From NCBI GenBank assembly GCA_030737835.1, contig CM060847.1, positions 3,190,484 through 3,254,483 on the forward strand: a stretch of 64,000 nucleotides of DNA, written 5' to 3'. The stretch is from Acorus gramineus (taxonomy: Eukaryota > Streptophyta > Magnoliopsida > Acorales > Acoraceae). Below the pieces are notes generated by a model. That model searched no databases. It worked only from the letters and a program-made list of their open reading frames with translations, and was not told where the DNA came from. Positions 23,701-36,164 of the stretch are shown here, piece after piece. The stretch's first letter is position 1; every line of letters begins with the position of its first letter. The position numbers and the translations under genes were made by a program.

Positions 23701-26700
23701 ATCCAATCAAACAAAATGTTATTGGGCTTACACATAAGTTGGGCCGGCCCAGTCCATGGGACTAATGGTCTGGATCTCCACTCAGCCCGTTAGAATTTTG
23801 TATATTGGGTTAGGAAAATGATAGGGAAAAGAGTTTTGTTACACAAGTCATTTTCACAATTCTTTGTATTCGTTGCCCCCTCTCTTGTCATTTACTGTAT
23901 CGAGTTATATATACTTTCTTATAATTTTTTCACATTTTCTATTAATGATGTCATTCTATTCATTGAAGTATATAACATTTTATATAAAAAAAATATTACA
24001 CTCAGTCTTTTAACTGTCCAAAACACAAATCACAAGTGTTTTAATTTTTTAAAAATAGTAAACATCGTCTAATGAGATATATGTTTTGATAAAAAAAAAC
24101 AGTGTATATTGCTCTTTCGAGTTAAATGAACCCATTTTTAGTAATTGTAAAAAAAATTAACGAGGTATGCGACTGCATTTTATATTATAAAAATGACTGA
24201 GTATATCAACACCCTTTATAAAATTACATTTCTCATAGGTGGTTTGCGTTTTGGACTGTAAAATAAATTATATGTTAGGCTCAGTTCAGATCATTTTCAA
24301 TTCACAATGTTTTGATTTTTCTAAGTTTATATTTGACTAATGAGCATTCCTTATGAAAGATAATAACTCATACAAATTAGATGCATATATTTTTAGAGTA
24401 ATGAAGTATGTATTATATTATGCGATTTCATATACTGCACTAGTGATGCAGTGTATGTAAACAAGACTGTATTCATACTCAAACAATTTGTTATTGGGTT
24501 TACATGCAAGTTGGGCCTCGTTTGTAGTCGCCACCAAGGCAGTGTACTTATACTCTAATATTATATTATAAAAATGTAAGAAAATAATAATAATGCATTC
24601 AATTCATATGTATGTAAAAGAATGTCTTTTATTAGCTAATTATATAATTTAGAAAGAAAAAAAAAAGGCAAAATGGGAACATATCATTTTCCATTGGGTT
24701 AATTGAAGTGGGCTTTATCTTTGGGCCCCAACTTAACAGTACCTGCAATTTGGGCTGTAGAGTTTCCACAGAGGCCCTTGACTTCTGACCCAAGGCTCCA
24801 TCTTGCTGTGAAGTAAATATTAGATCATGAGATGTATATTTCATGGTGTATATTAAGTCAAAATGTTACTGCATAGAATAGCTATTCAATTTTGTTGGCT
24901 GGAGAAGTTCACAAGCTTGAGGTTGTGGAATTTATACTAATTGCCTTTAGCGAATTTTTTTTAAAAAAAAATGGTAGGCAGTTGGTCTCAATATGAGTGG
25001 GCTAGATAAAATAATTTAATGAATAAATATTCACGCAAAATAATTTAATAAATATCAATTTTTTTTCCTTTCTCAGATATTGGAGCCTTGGGCAGTCGCC
25101 TAGCTCTCGAGGGTCAGGAAATTTCAATCACATTTTTTTTTTTTAAGAATAAGTTGTAGGAAATTCCGTTTGATTTTATATTTTAAGTTGTTTTGAAGAT
25201 TTGCTGGGAGCTAATATGTGTCCAGGTACGAATAACCTGATCTTATAATGGAACAACAGAGTTTCAAATGATCATTTCATGATTTTTTTTATGAGGAAAA
25301 TGTTATTAATTCTCAAACCTTTTTGCAGACATTTTTGCATAATCAATGAATTTGTTGTTTTTTAAGTATATATATATTTAGCTAATGATGTATATTTTTT
25401 ATATAAAAAAATATTGTACAGTTTTATATAAATTAATGCATATTATGTTTATAGTAAAGAACATATCTTGATTCTTGACACATTGAAATATATATTATGT
25501 CAGATTATTTTATATACTACTATAAAATAAAAATATCTAAATGTATGAGCTCCCCTTTTCACTACCTTGCCCAAGGCCCAATCAGCAGAGTCGAAGAAAG
25601 CGCGTCCATGATCCTGTAACAAAATAACATGAAAAATAGTCCAATTTGTTCACAAAATTGGCTTTATATGATAAATTTTGCATTAAAGAAACTACCCAAA
25701 ATTTGTACCATAGAAATTGATTGGATTACATGTGCAGTAATACCTTTGATATCAAGGGCTTCTTCTTGGGTGCAATTCCTTCATATTTCTTCTCCATTGA
25801 AGGAGCCTATCATTCATCAAAAGAAAAGTGGTTATAACTCAATTTCAATATAATTTTATTTCTTAAATAAGTCTGTATTCTTCAACCTAGCATTGTTTTA
25901 TAGTTGGTCTTGGAAGTGATAGTTTTTGTTAGTTTTTGTTTTTTTAGCCTAAACTCATTTTTGGTGTCAACATCAAGGGAATGACATTGATAGTTTGAAA
26001 AAGGTTCGGTTTGCTAACAGTTTCCTAACAGAGACCAAATTTTGGAAAGACCAAATTTTGGTAGCAAAGTAAAAACAAATCTCAATTAATACAACGAAAC
26101 AATATGTATTTTTTGGTTTATCTCTACGAACAATTTAGACCTCATATATTTAGTACATGAGATTGTGATAGTTTTTTTCATCAGTCAATCTATTATTGGT
26201 GATGACACTTCAATTGAAAAAGTTGACACATATATATTCAGCTTTCGATGATGAGTGGCGAATTACATCGCTACATAATACTGGAATTAGAATGCTTAAT
26301 GCCAGTCTTGGATAAAACTGACTGATGAAGACGTATATGCTAATGTATGCCACTTCAATTGGAAAAGTTGATATGGTTGAATGTTCTTTTTATCTTCTTT
26401 TAGTTGTTGGTTGACCCCTAATAAATGACCTCACTTTTGGCTTTTATTTTTAATTATCAAAACTAAACCTTTTTCTAAGGTGTCTCTATTATGCTAAAAT
26501 CATTGACATTTAGTTACAGGGAATTATGAATTCGTTGTACAAAACAATTATATTCGTCAACGTATTCAAAGAGAGTCCTGCACAGTCATTCATGTACTCT
26601 TTTTTACGATTTTTTTTCTTCTTCCAACATATAGCATCTACTAGCTAAAAAATACAAGAGTACGCATTCAATTCATTCAAACATATATTTTATCGTTCTA

Positions 26701-28149
26701 AACTTAACTGTATGAAAAATTCTCTCTAAACTTTTCCAAGATTTGGTCTCCCCCTCAACAAGACCATAACTCTAGTAAAGCTGGGGCAGTATAACTATCA
26801 AATTATTGCACAAACACAGAAAATTAAAACATTAATTTCAATGTGGCATTGGTTGGTAGATTATAAATAAAACAAAAAAAATATGATCACACCTCTTCCC
26901 GGGAAACTATTTCTTCTCCCCTGCATCCAGCCATCTCTTGTTCTCCCTTACCTGGCCTGCCCAAACAATATATATCATGAGAAAATACTAATGATGAACA
27001 ATCGAAAAAAACAATTTAAAAAAAAATCAAGGAAAGCTTTTGTACATGCATGCATATGTACTTTTTTTTGTTGATAAATTAAATGTATATCACAAAATAG
27101 AGCTCATAAATAAATAAAAATGAAAACAATAGAGGGGAAAAAAAGAATGTGTTTCATGTGGGTGCAGTTTATATGGATGCCCAATGATCTAACAATGTCC
27201 ACAACACTGAAACATGGACACCTTTTCAGCTTAAACAAGGTGAGCATATAAAACATATCAAAATAAACATAGATAGACATATAGAGAACCTTCAATTGAT
27301 TTGTGTCAATGGAGAGGATGAGATGAGGGTGAGAAAGAGAGAGTAGTAGGTTATACTTGGTATTGGAGGGAAGAGGAGCAAATGAGAAAGTATATCATAT
27401 GGATTTGTATAAAAAGGAATGGATAGAAAGATAGAATATATAGGTGGACTGTTTTTTCCACGAAAGCTATGAAAGAAAAAAGTGAGGTGGAGAAAAGAAA
27501 AGAACATAGGAGAGAGAGGTAGGGTTGGTTGGGATATCACAATCAGTTGGTACATGCCGGACACGCACGATCTCGCACGTGCCACGCCGGATTTGGGTGA
27601 CCGACAACTTCTTATGATTATTATTATTAGAGCACTGTTACAACGCAGTCATTTTTATATTCTCAAACGCGATCATATATATCTCGTTAGTCATCTAACA
27701 AGATATATATCTTTTTAAATAAGATTTATACTTTGATAATTTTTTTTATATTTAATAAAAATTAATCCATTCAATTTCAAATAGAAAACAATATATATTT
27801 TTTATTTTATCAGAGCATATATATATATACACACACACCTCAATAAAATGTTTATAATTTTTAAAAAATTAGAACATGTGAGAACTATCCGCTCGACTGT
27901 GGATCGTAGCAGTCCTTGACTTATTCCTTATTATTATTGTTATATTATTTTTAATTTTTTAAACGTGGGTTTTGATTTATATGTTGGAGACATATGTGGG
28001 TCAGTAGGTGTTTGTTGGTTCATTGTGATCCACGTTTTTTTTTTTTCGCAATGTGTTAGACATGTTTTGTGAACAGTGGATTGGTTTCCCAGATCATAGT
28101 GTGAGGTTTTACGTTTTGTTAACATAAGTTATCATAGAATATATAACTA
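20745..28149. other. Long AT-rich gene-free stretch
   Basis: No gene is recognised over ~7.4 kb. It holds a (GA)n run at about 23430-23443, AT-rich dispersed-family segments at about 23900-24270, 25340-25530 and 27610-27850, and several T or A homopolymers. A small segment at about 27540-27600 is locally GC-richer (GCCGGACACGCACGATC) without a visible function. Short open frames here have no recognisable motif. Confidence 0.5.
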
Positions 28150-28990
28150 TTTTAGTATATATAATAGATAAATTACATTGTGTTTAATTGTGTTTTTATC
28201 TGTTAAAACGTAATAATTAGGGCTGTGTGGGTTAGGTTCAGATTAACTCCAACCCGAATTCTAAATTACTCAACCATAACTCGACCCAATCCGATTTTCA
28301 ACCCGAATTGGACTAACCCGAACACAACCTGTAATTAAATAAACCAACCTGACCCAACCCAATTTTCTAACATGATGTGCAAATTAAATGAACAAACCCG
28401 ATCCAACCCGTTATAATTAGTTAAGTTTACCTAAAATTTGGACTGCCAATATTAGAAGCTACAAAATGAACAGCCATGTCTTTTTTTTTTAACTATTAGT
28501 TTACAGTTTCGGGTTAGGTCGGGTTGTGAAGGAGGCCAACTCGAACCCAATCCGATTTGTGAGTCAATCCAAATTAATCAACTCAAATCCGAACCCGAAT
28601 TGGCCAATTCAACCCATGTAAAAATCGGGTTCAACAGGACCCAAGTTACAGCCCTAGTAATAATGATGTTTTTTTATTTAGTTGAGTTGTGGATAAAATA
28701 TGAATAACATGTGAATAAAAATTTATAAAATGTAAAAAAAAAATATTTAACTTATGAACCATTTAATTTATAAGAGGTGATGACAAATAATTTGATATGT
28801 AGACCTCTTACTAATGTAATGTATTGTGTGGAATAACACAATTTCATCAATGACCTATAATATCAATATTAGTTTATTCTCACATATTTTGCGTAGCTAT
28901 ATCCACATATCCATTTAGTAATTCAAATGGGTTTTATTTATTTATTTATTCACACCTCTTCCAACTTTATTTTACTACTCAAACAGGGCT
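28150..28990 (-). mobile_element. MITE family B copy, split by a hAT element
   Basis: The outer parts match the reverse complement of family B copies at 37498, 39016 and 53871 (shared words around AAAACGTAATAATGA, ATGAATAA and GTGGAATAAC, with a right end near CTCAAACAGGG). A 439-bp hAT element sits inside it at 28218-28656. The left boundary is uncertain. Confidence 0.5.
28218..28656. mobile_element. Non-autonomous hAT element, 439 bp
   Basis: Ends are TAGGGCTGT and ACAGCCCTA (perfect 9-bp inverted repeats), flanked by GTAATAAT at 28210-28217 and 28657-28664, a perfect 8-bp duplication. Subterminal AACCCGA/TCGGGTT words are abundant, as in the element at 15194. No transposase is encoded. 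The target word is present once in uninterrupted family B copies in this window (complement of ATTATTAC near 39344), confirming the insertion. Confidence 0.88.
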
Positions 28991-29624
28991 TAAGAATTCA
29001 TTTCTTTTTACCTATTTCTTATAATACTTTATATTTCAAATCCTTTCTCAATAATTTATTATTTGATTTTAGGATAAGAGAGTTCTGCATTAATTTGAAT
29101 AAATGTTGTGTAACTCTTTTCACAAAAATGTTAGCAGAAATCTAGCGGTGCATCAGATTGAGAGGCAAATGAGCAAACCATGTTGATAAGTTTCTAATGG
29201 ATTAGCAGCATAAAGAGGTGTCAATTTTTATGTGGGATCAGAAACATACATTCAAATGTAGTTTTTTCAATTTGATCATAAGATCAGTCACGAAAAGTCT
29301 CTCCGATATAAGAAAAATAAAATTAAATAAAAAGATGTTATTTTGTTTTTAGATTAAGTTTGTGAAGGAAAGATCATCCTGTAACATTTGATTGGGTAGT
29401 GTAATAACGCAACAAAAAAATGATAAAACAATATGATTTTTTTAAGATTATGAAATATAATTCTTACAAGAGAATAACCACGAAATACAATTGTTAGAAA
29501 AGTTTAATGCACCCTTAGATTACTAATATATGTTAAATAAAAACCTAATAAAATCAAAATACAAAAATTACTAAAATTAGAAAATATTAAACGGGCATTA
29601 CAGCCAATATATTGAGAACATGTT

Positions 29625-30410
29625 GGTTTGGAAAGGGTTAAAGTTTTGAAGATAAATTGTTTTAATTTTAGAGGATAAAAAGTACATCAATTTTATTCAT
29701 ATTCACATTTATTAAAATTGAAACAAAATGTGGGGATAAATATTATCTCAGCCTTTAGGCCTGGTTTAGCATTGAGATACGAGGTTGTGATAAAGAAATA
29801 ATTAGATTATATCACATGTTATCCCATATGGTATAAGAAAAAAAATGATAATGCATTGACAATTGTCTGTATTATGAGATAAAAAATAAGGATATTTTGT
29901 TCTAAGTAAAAGATGGAATATGCTTTATCCCCATTTTTAATCTCATTTTATAAAATATGGACAACATTTATGACTGTCATTCTTAAAAAAACAAAAACAA
30001 AAAACTTCATGAAATCAAAACAACAATATTAATGTCCCATTAATAGAAATGGTAGACTTGATATTTTTTAAAAAAAATTTAAAGTTATCCCATATTTTAT
30101 ATCATGTAACCGAAATGAAAAATTAAATATAAGAACACAGAAAAATAAGGATAACAAAATGCATTACCAAATGTAAATCTAAATAAAAATAATAGTATTT
30201 TTGTTCCCATAAATTAGGCTAATTTATTCTAAATATTTATCCATTTACCAAAACTAAGCCTTAGTTGGAACAAAATATCCCTATTTTTAATTTAAAATTA
30301 GGACAATTTTTCATAATTTATCCTGATTATTTATTATACCAAATGGGAATAAATTGTCTTTCTTTCACTTATTCCTATAATTACTTCTTATCTTACCACT
30401 GACAATTAAT
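29625..30410. mobile_element. MITE family A copy A3, interrupted by copy A2
   Basis: Sequence on both sides of A2 resembles A1 (13832) in A1 orientation: left 'TTTGGAAAGGGTTAAAG' and 'GAGGATAAAAAGT', right 'AAAATATCCCTATTTTTAATT' followed by TAGGACAATTTTTCATAATT. This indicates an older family A copy into which A2 jumped. Outer ends are degraded and approximate. Confidence 0.45.
29758..30260. mobile_element. Harbinger/Tourist-like MITE, family A, copy A2
   Basis: Ends are GGCCTGGTTTAGCA and TACCAAAACTAAGCC, flanked by TTA on each side (29755-29757 and 30261-30263), the usual Harbinger 3-bp duplication. The ~503-bp interior is non-coding and matches A1 in inverted orientation. Confidence 0.7.
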
Positions 30411-30639
30411 TCTAATTTTTTTTAAAAGAGAAACAACAATTGATATAAATAGTAATTGACTTATTTAATAGCGCATTAATTCTGCTTTTCAAAAAACAAG
30501 AAAAAAAAATCCTTTGGTTTTCATTCATTTTTTTCTCATTCATCTAAACATGGTGCCGGCTACACTGGAGTTCTATCGGGTCTTGACTTTCCAAGTCAAC
30601 CAAAATGAAGAGAAAAAGAATAAACATTGATTTTGAACA

Positions 30640-30873
30640 GATCCGTTTGAAAACACGTATAAAAAATAAGATTTTAAAAAAAATGGCTTAATTAAAATTG
30701 ATTTATAGAAAGCGGATTTTTTTTTGTTTTTTAAAAATCAACTTTTTTACATTAAAAACTTAAAGTAACTTTTTAATTAAATCAATTTTTTAGAATGCGT
30801 TTGATAACACTTTTTAGCTTTCTACTTAATTAAAAACAGAATCACTTAAAAAAAAAATGAAACCAAACGGATC
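30640..30873. mobile_element. Small MITE with perfect 10-bp terminal inverted repeats
   Basis: GATCCGTTTG at 30640-30649 is the exact complement of CAAACGGATC at 30864-30873. The 234-bp interior is AT-rich and non-coding. No clear target duplication, so the superfamily is uncertain. Confidence 0.6.
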
Positions 30874-31150
30874 AAGTTGGTGATCCATACAATTCCTGGC
30901 GGTCATTGACAAGGGCCAACCAACAAAAGAATCACAAATCAGCCGAAAAACACTCCTTCACTAGCACTTAAATAAAAGTATTCAATTCTTTATTCAGTTC
31001 TTCCTAAAAATAAGTGTTTAAATTTCACACTTCAAGCCATTTTGGCCCCCACAATGTTCTAATCCAACAATAAATATCAATCGTGTGTGTTTTGTGTGCT
31101 GTGTGTGTGAATTCACAAATGCCACACCATTCTTACTTTTATTTTCATTT
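30874..31150 (-). terminator. 3' flank of the beta-xylosidase gene with a near poly(A) signal
   Basis: On the minus strand AATAAA (plus 31143-31138) lies about 8-13 bases past the stop codon, followed by a TG/CA-rich stretch around 31081-31112. The signal is unusually close to the stop; a second, unseen signal may be used. Confidence 0.3.
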
Positions 31151-34100
31151 CTAGGTGAGCCGAATCGAGATCGAGTGACTTAACTCCCCGATCTGAAGCT
31201 TATGCTCCCCGACCGGGATCCGCCGCACCCCGTCCCCATCCACCAAGCTCAGGTCCCTACACACGTCCACCCCAACCCTCACACGTGCCATCCCCTGAGC
31301 CGGCACGTGCACCTTCTCGAACCCCACCAACCTCTTCGACTGAGTCAACTCGCCCGGCTGAGTCGCAAACACAAACACAGTGTGCGACCCATCCACGGTC
31401 CCGACATTACTAACGTCCACGTGGACGTCAAACAACGCCCCATCACACCTTGCATGGCTGGCTTTAACGAGGACCATCGTATCGTTAAATCTCGTACGTC
31501 CATCAAGTGGGACCGCCAACTCGGTGGGCGCATGGGCCAGCGAGTGAGCGAACCGGGTGTAACTCAACCCGTGCCCGAACGGGTAAACCACTGGGCCGTG
31601 ATAGAACCTGTAAGTCCGGCCCGGGTAGTTCCTGCTCGGGTCGGACCTCATGTTCATGTCGGTCATCGACACGCTCTGCACGTACTCCTGCGGGTACCAA
31701 GTGTTGGGCAACTTCCCACTCGGGTTGACCCGACCAAACAACACATCCGCTATAGCCGTGCCGCCCGACTCACCCGGATACCCAGCCCATACAATCGCCG
31801 AAATCCGTGAATCTCTCTCTGCGAAGCCCACGTCGACGGGCCCACCACACATGAGCACGAGTATGACCGGCCCACGGGCCACCCGGGCAACCTTGGTGAT
31901 GAGCTCCCCTTGCCGGCCCGGGAGAATGACGTTCGTGCGGTCGCGGAACTCGGCCTCGACGGACTGGTCCAGGCCCATCACGAGCACGACCGCGTCGGCC
32001 CGTCGGGCAGAGTCCACGGCGGGCCCGAATGGTTGTCGACCGTCGCACTCCACGTTGGTGCACCCGGTTTGGTGGATCACGTTGGCGTACCGACCGATCC
32101 CCTGCTCCGCCGTCACGTACCCGCAGGGGACGCCCGCATAGTTCCCGATCATGGTGGCGGTGGCGGCAGAGTTCGGGCCGATGACCGCGATGGTTCGATG
32201 GAGGGTTGGGGAGAGGGGTAGTGCTGGCCCGGCCCGGCCCGGCCCAGGGGAGTTTTTCAATAAGACGATCCCTTGTCGAGCGGCCTCTAGCGCGAGCTCG
32301 CGGTGTTGCGGGGTGCACACATCGGACGGGCCGAGGTGACCGAAAGGCTGCGTGGACGGATCTCCATCGTACATGCCCAATCGCATCTGGACCTTCAACG
32401 TGTTGGAGAGGGCACCGTTGATCTCCTTCTCGCCCAGCTTCCCGTCCTGGACCGCCGATATGGTGTGGACCGCCAAGAAAGGCCCACAATCCAAATCCAA
32501 ACCTGAAAAAAAAAAAAAAAAAAAAAAGAATTGAATCATAAGCACCTCAGGAATTTCGAGATCACGAGGGATGATGCATCGGGATTCGGGACGGACCAGC
32601 GCGGATGGCGTCAGCGGCGGCGGCTTCCGGGGTGGAGGTGAAGTGTTGGTCGTTGTAGAAGACACTAACGGAGTCGCAGTCCGATACGATGTACCTGCGA
32701 CGCACCGTAACCAATAAGAAAAAGGTATACCGATAAAATTTGTAGATCATCTTTCCATTGTATAAAATTTTTCTTCTGAATAAATAAATTGAAATTTTAG
32801 TGCAGATAAAATTTAACCGAATCGAGGCAGGGAGTGCTTACCCGTCGAGGCCCCATTGGCGGCGGACGGTATTACGGAGGAAGTGCTGGTCAGCGCAGGT
32901 GGGGACGCCGTTGACCTGGTTGTACGAGCACATCACGCTCGCCACCCTCCCCTCCACCACGCACGCTTTGAACGGCACGTCGTACGTCTCCTCCAAGTCT
33001 TGCTTGCTCACCTGTTTCTCGCACGTGCCAACCGTCAATCCATCACACGCGGAGCAACACATGCAAAAACATGCTTTTCTTTGTTTCAACTTACGAGTGC
33101 GTTGAAGTGGAACCTATCGACGCCCTTCCAGTTGTCGAGGTCGTAGGCCGTGTAGTGCTTGCAACACGCCGCGACCTTCAGCCGCCCTCCGCCGCCGCCG
33201 CCCTGGAGACCCCTCACGTACGCCGCGGCGTATTTGGCGGCCACGACGGGGTCCTCGCCGGGGGTCTCCTGGCCGCGGCCCCACCGTGGATCGCGGAACA
33301 CGTTCACGTTCGGGCTCCAGTACGTCAGCCCCGCCTGGCCGCCGTTGTACATCGCACGTGCCTCGTCCGAGACCACCTGCGTTTTTGGTGAAATGACGAT
33401 CATACCCTTGCATCTTTTTACAAAAAAAAAAGATTTTTACGTATGTACCATTCAAAAAATCTTTTATCGTCCAATCGGCCCTCTTTCAAACGAGTTAAAA
33501 TTGTGCGTGAATGTTTTTTTAACAGATATTTTTGTACAACATGATTTTTTTAAAATTTTGTAGTAATAATCTTGCATTCACACACAATACAAATCCCTTT
33601 AAGGGATACTGTAAGAAAAAATAACTTATAGGGGAATTTTAATAAAATTTATGTTATATTTAAACATTTTTACGGTATTAAATATAGTCATGCATATCTC
33701 CTTACTCTCATTTACTCACTGCATCAAAATAAAATACATACCTTAGTTAAATTTTTTTATATTTTAATAAATGATACCATTAAATTCAATCGATTTGAAT
33801 ATATATTTTATATTTTATAAACGATATATCTAGTTAAATTGAAAAATGAAACATGTTTGGTTTGCATTTTGAATTGCAAAATAAATTAAATGTTGGCGGT
33901 GGCTGTTTTTTTCCTTTCTTCCCTGTTTTTCTTCATTTGATCTCCCTTGTTTTCTTCCCACAACCCGCGCCCCCCCCCCCCTCCCGTTATTTTCTTACAT
34001 CTCCCACTTTCCATTTCACCGCTTACACAACAAAAAAAAAAAATAGAATCAATGTAACATTTTCTTTTGAAAATGAGAATTTTTAGGGATGCATTTGCAA

Positions 34101-34538
34101 AAAAAAAAAAACAATAAGAAAAAACTCAAAAAAGAAGAGAAGTTCCCCTACCTTTCCGATCTCCTCCCACAGAGAGGCATTGAAGGAGGCGGCGGAGGAG
34201 AGGACCTGAGGGAAGCTAGTGGCGCCGGCGAAGGCGCCGCCGAAGTGGGTCCCCGGACCCACATTGGAGACGCCGTGGAGGGCCTCCGACCACCACTCGT
34301 ACCCTCCAATGCCCAGCCGGGGAACCGCCGCCGCATTGTTCACCAACAGCCGGACCTTCTCTTGCAACGTCAACCGTCCGATCAGGTCCCGGACCCGGTC
34401 TTGGATCGGAAGCGACGTCTGGCAGAAGGGGAGGCCGGCCGCCGGACCTCCGCCGCAGGCGAAGGCGGGACGGCCGGACTCTCCGGGTCTGAAATGGAAG
34501 CAGAGGAGGAGGAGGAGGAGGAGGGGTAGCCTCGGCAT
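31151..34538 (-). CDS. GH3 beta-D-xylosidase / alpha-L-arabinofuranosidase (BXL family)
   Basis: Exons in transcript order: 34538-34152, 33376-33095, 33011-32842, 32694-32597 and 32502-31151; product 762 aa, the usual BXL length. BXL enzymes trim xylose or arabinose from xylan and arabinan in the cell wall. A Leu-rich signal peptide (about 1-28) fits secretion. The GH3 N-terminal domain shows [73 protein letters not shown] and YIVSDCDSV; Asp about 285 is the expected nucleophile. The second domain has IGPNS and [13 protein letters not shown]; a Glu here (495/497) is the likely acid/base, by family analogy. A fibronectin-III-like end follows [11 protein letters not shown]. Intron 4 is only 94 bases and has a ~22-base poly-T tract just before its acceptor. 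Which BXL subgroup, and xylose versus arabinose preference, cannot be told here. All splice joints restore conserved family sequence. Confidence 0.94.
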
Positions 34539-34590
34539 TGGAGGGATTTTTTTGTGAGTTTGAGTGTGGGTTTCAGTGGATCCGGGGCCG

Positions 34591-34600
34591 TTTAAATAGG
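34591..34600 (-). promoter_or_regulatory. Probable TATA box of the beta-xylosidase gene
   Basis: On the minus strand CCTATTTAAA lies ~55 bases upstream of the ATG, which would start transcription near 34562 with a ~25-base leader. A CCACGTCG core (about 34602-34609) is immediately upstream. Confidence 0.45.
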
Positions 34601-34609
34601 CGACGTGGA

Positions 34610-35040
34610 TATTTCAACGGTGGTGATGTCACGATGAGCGAGTCGTGGGGACTTGGGTTTGTTTTTTGTGGACCCTGTGATTGGAGAATATTACGGTACC
34701 GCCACTATTGGACGGGTTGTCTTTCTGTTTCATTGGTGGGGTCTCGTGATCACGGACTAGACAACCACTTGTGATAGTGTGAGTACGAAATTGACCTTGG
34801 TTTGCTGGTTTTTTTACGGAAATGCCACTATTTTGGGAGGTTTTGATTGGACGGTCTTGATTGAGTGTTGGATGGGTTGGGCATTCAAGAGCGCACGTGA
34901 AAAGGTTTGTAAAAAAAAAAACACGCGCATTGGGAAATGTATTTGGTTTTTTCAAGACAAGAATGTTAGCCAATAATCTTTATGCTATTAGATTATTTAA
35001 TTTTTTTGTACTTTCAATTATATGGAAAGTAATTACTAAT
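34610..35040. other. Upstream region of the beta-xylosidase gene
   Basis: No gene recognised. It would contain proximal promoter sequence of the minus-strand gene. Short open frames are compositional. Confidence 0.4.
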
Positions 35041-35815
35041 TAGAGCAACTCGACTGGGTTTTAAAACGAAGATACGAAGTTAAGAAGTTGTGGGTCTAGC
35101 TCTAGCCGCCAAAAGAGTTTCATTTTGAAGACTCTAAAGGACAAATTCAATTTGGTTTCAAAATGAAGATTTAAAGACAGATTGAGAGTTTCTAGTTTCA
35201 ATAGAGTTTCATTTTGAAACTCCGTGTCTCTAAAATAACAAGAGCATTTGTAGTCGGAGAATCATTTTTGGGTCTCTAAGTGTCACATCACCCAGTAAAA
35301 TATTTCAAATACTCTCTAACATCTTTTGTATAAATTGCATTTAACTCTTATATTATTACAAATCTTTAATTATCATTTGTGTTTAATAAAAAGTTAGTAT
35401 TTATATTTAAATGTGTTTTATTTTTTGCACAATCTTTTTATTTAAAATTCAAAAGCAATGTTTTAAAATCGATTCATTCATCAAATAAAAAAAAATGAAT
35501 GGTTTAAGAGTCATCAGTTCATATGTAGGGTTAACTAGATCTAAATCATGTCATTATTGTTGGATATTTAAGACATAAATTTTAATAAACAATAAAGATG
35601 GAAAAAATTAACAGTAGAATAGATATCTAACAATCTAAAATAGTGATTTTGAAGATGCATACAATAAAATTTGAAGATCTACTTTGGTGTTGACGAGTCT
35701 TTAAAACATCAAAATCTTCATGAAGATTCTATTGGAGTTCAGAAGTCTTTAAAAGTTCAAAATCTTCAAAGGAAATCTTTCAAATGAAGACCCCTATTGG
35801 AGATACTCTTAGGTC
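35041..35815. mobile_element. MITE-like repeat with GAGCAACTC / GAGATACTC ends
   Basis: The left end TAGAGCAACTCGACTGGG and right end CCCCTATTGGAGATACTC are imperfect inverted repeats of the common plant 'GAGCATCTCCAA' type. A second such end (AAGAGCATTTGTAGTCGGAG, about 35240) suggests a nested or composite element. The interior repeats GTCTTTAAAA and TCAAAATCTTCA words. Superfamily undecided. Confidence 0.4.
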
Positions 35816-35935
35816 TTCAAAATGAAAAAAGAATTCATAATGTAAAATTATGACATTATGATTATCAAATGATAATGGGATAAAATGTGTTGAACAAGTA
35901 GACATAGAATCTAATGAAAGGTGAGATTTAGGTAG

Positions 35936-36004
35936 TGTTTGGTTGCACGATTGCGCAGCGTTTGCGATTGCAGAAAGCTGGTTCTGCAATCGTGTAACCA
36001 AACA
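35936..36004. repeat. Near-perfect 19-bp palindrome arms (hairpin)
   Basis: TGTTTGGTTGCACGATTGC (35936-35954) pairs with GCAATCGTGTAACCAAACA (35986-36004) with one mismatch across a 31-base loop. The loop repeats GATTGCAGAAAGCTG-like words also seen at 36015-36135, so it is probably part of a small foldback element spanning about 35930-36165. Confidence 0.7.
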
Positions 36005-36164
36005 GTTTTGTAATCGCAGCTTTCTGCAAACAGATTTCAGACAAATAGTGCCCAAAAGCTGCGATTTGAGAAAGCTGGGAGAGGCAACTTCCTGCAGAAT
36101 CAGTTTTAAACCTAGCGATTACAGAAAATCAATTTTGCAATCCGCACGAAACACAAAACACAAG

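Noticed and set aside
27540-27600. Locally GC-richer patch as a possible microRNA or gene remnant
   Set aside because: No foldback with plausible arms and none of the conserved plant microRNA sequences I know was found.
31202-32534. Plus-strand open frames up to 202 aa opposite the beta-xylosidase exon
   Set aside because: Antisense shadows of a GC-rich coding exon with no family resemblance.
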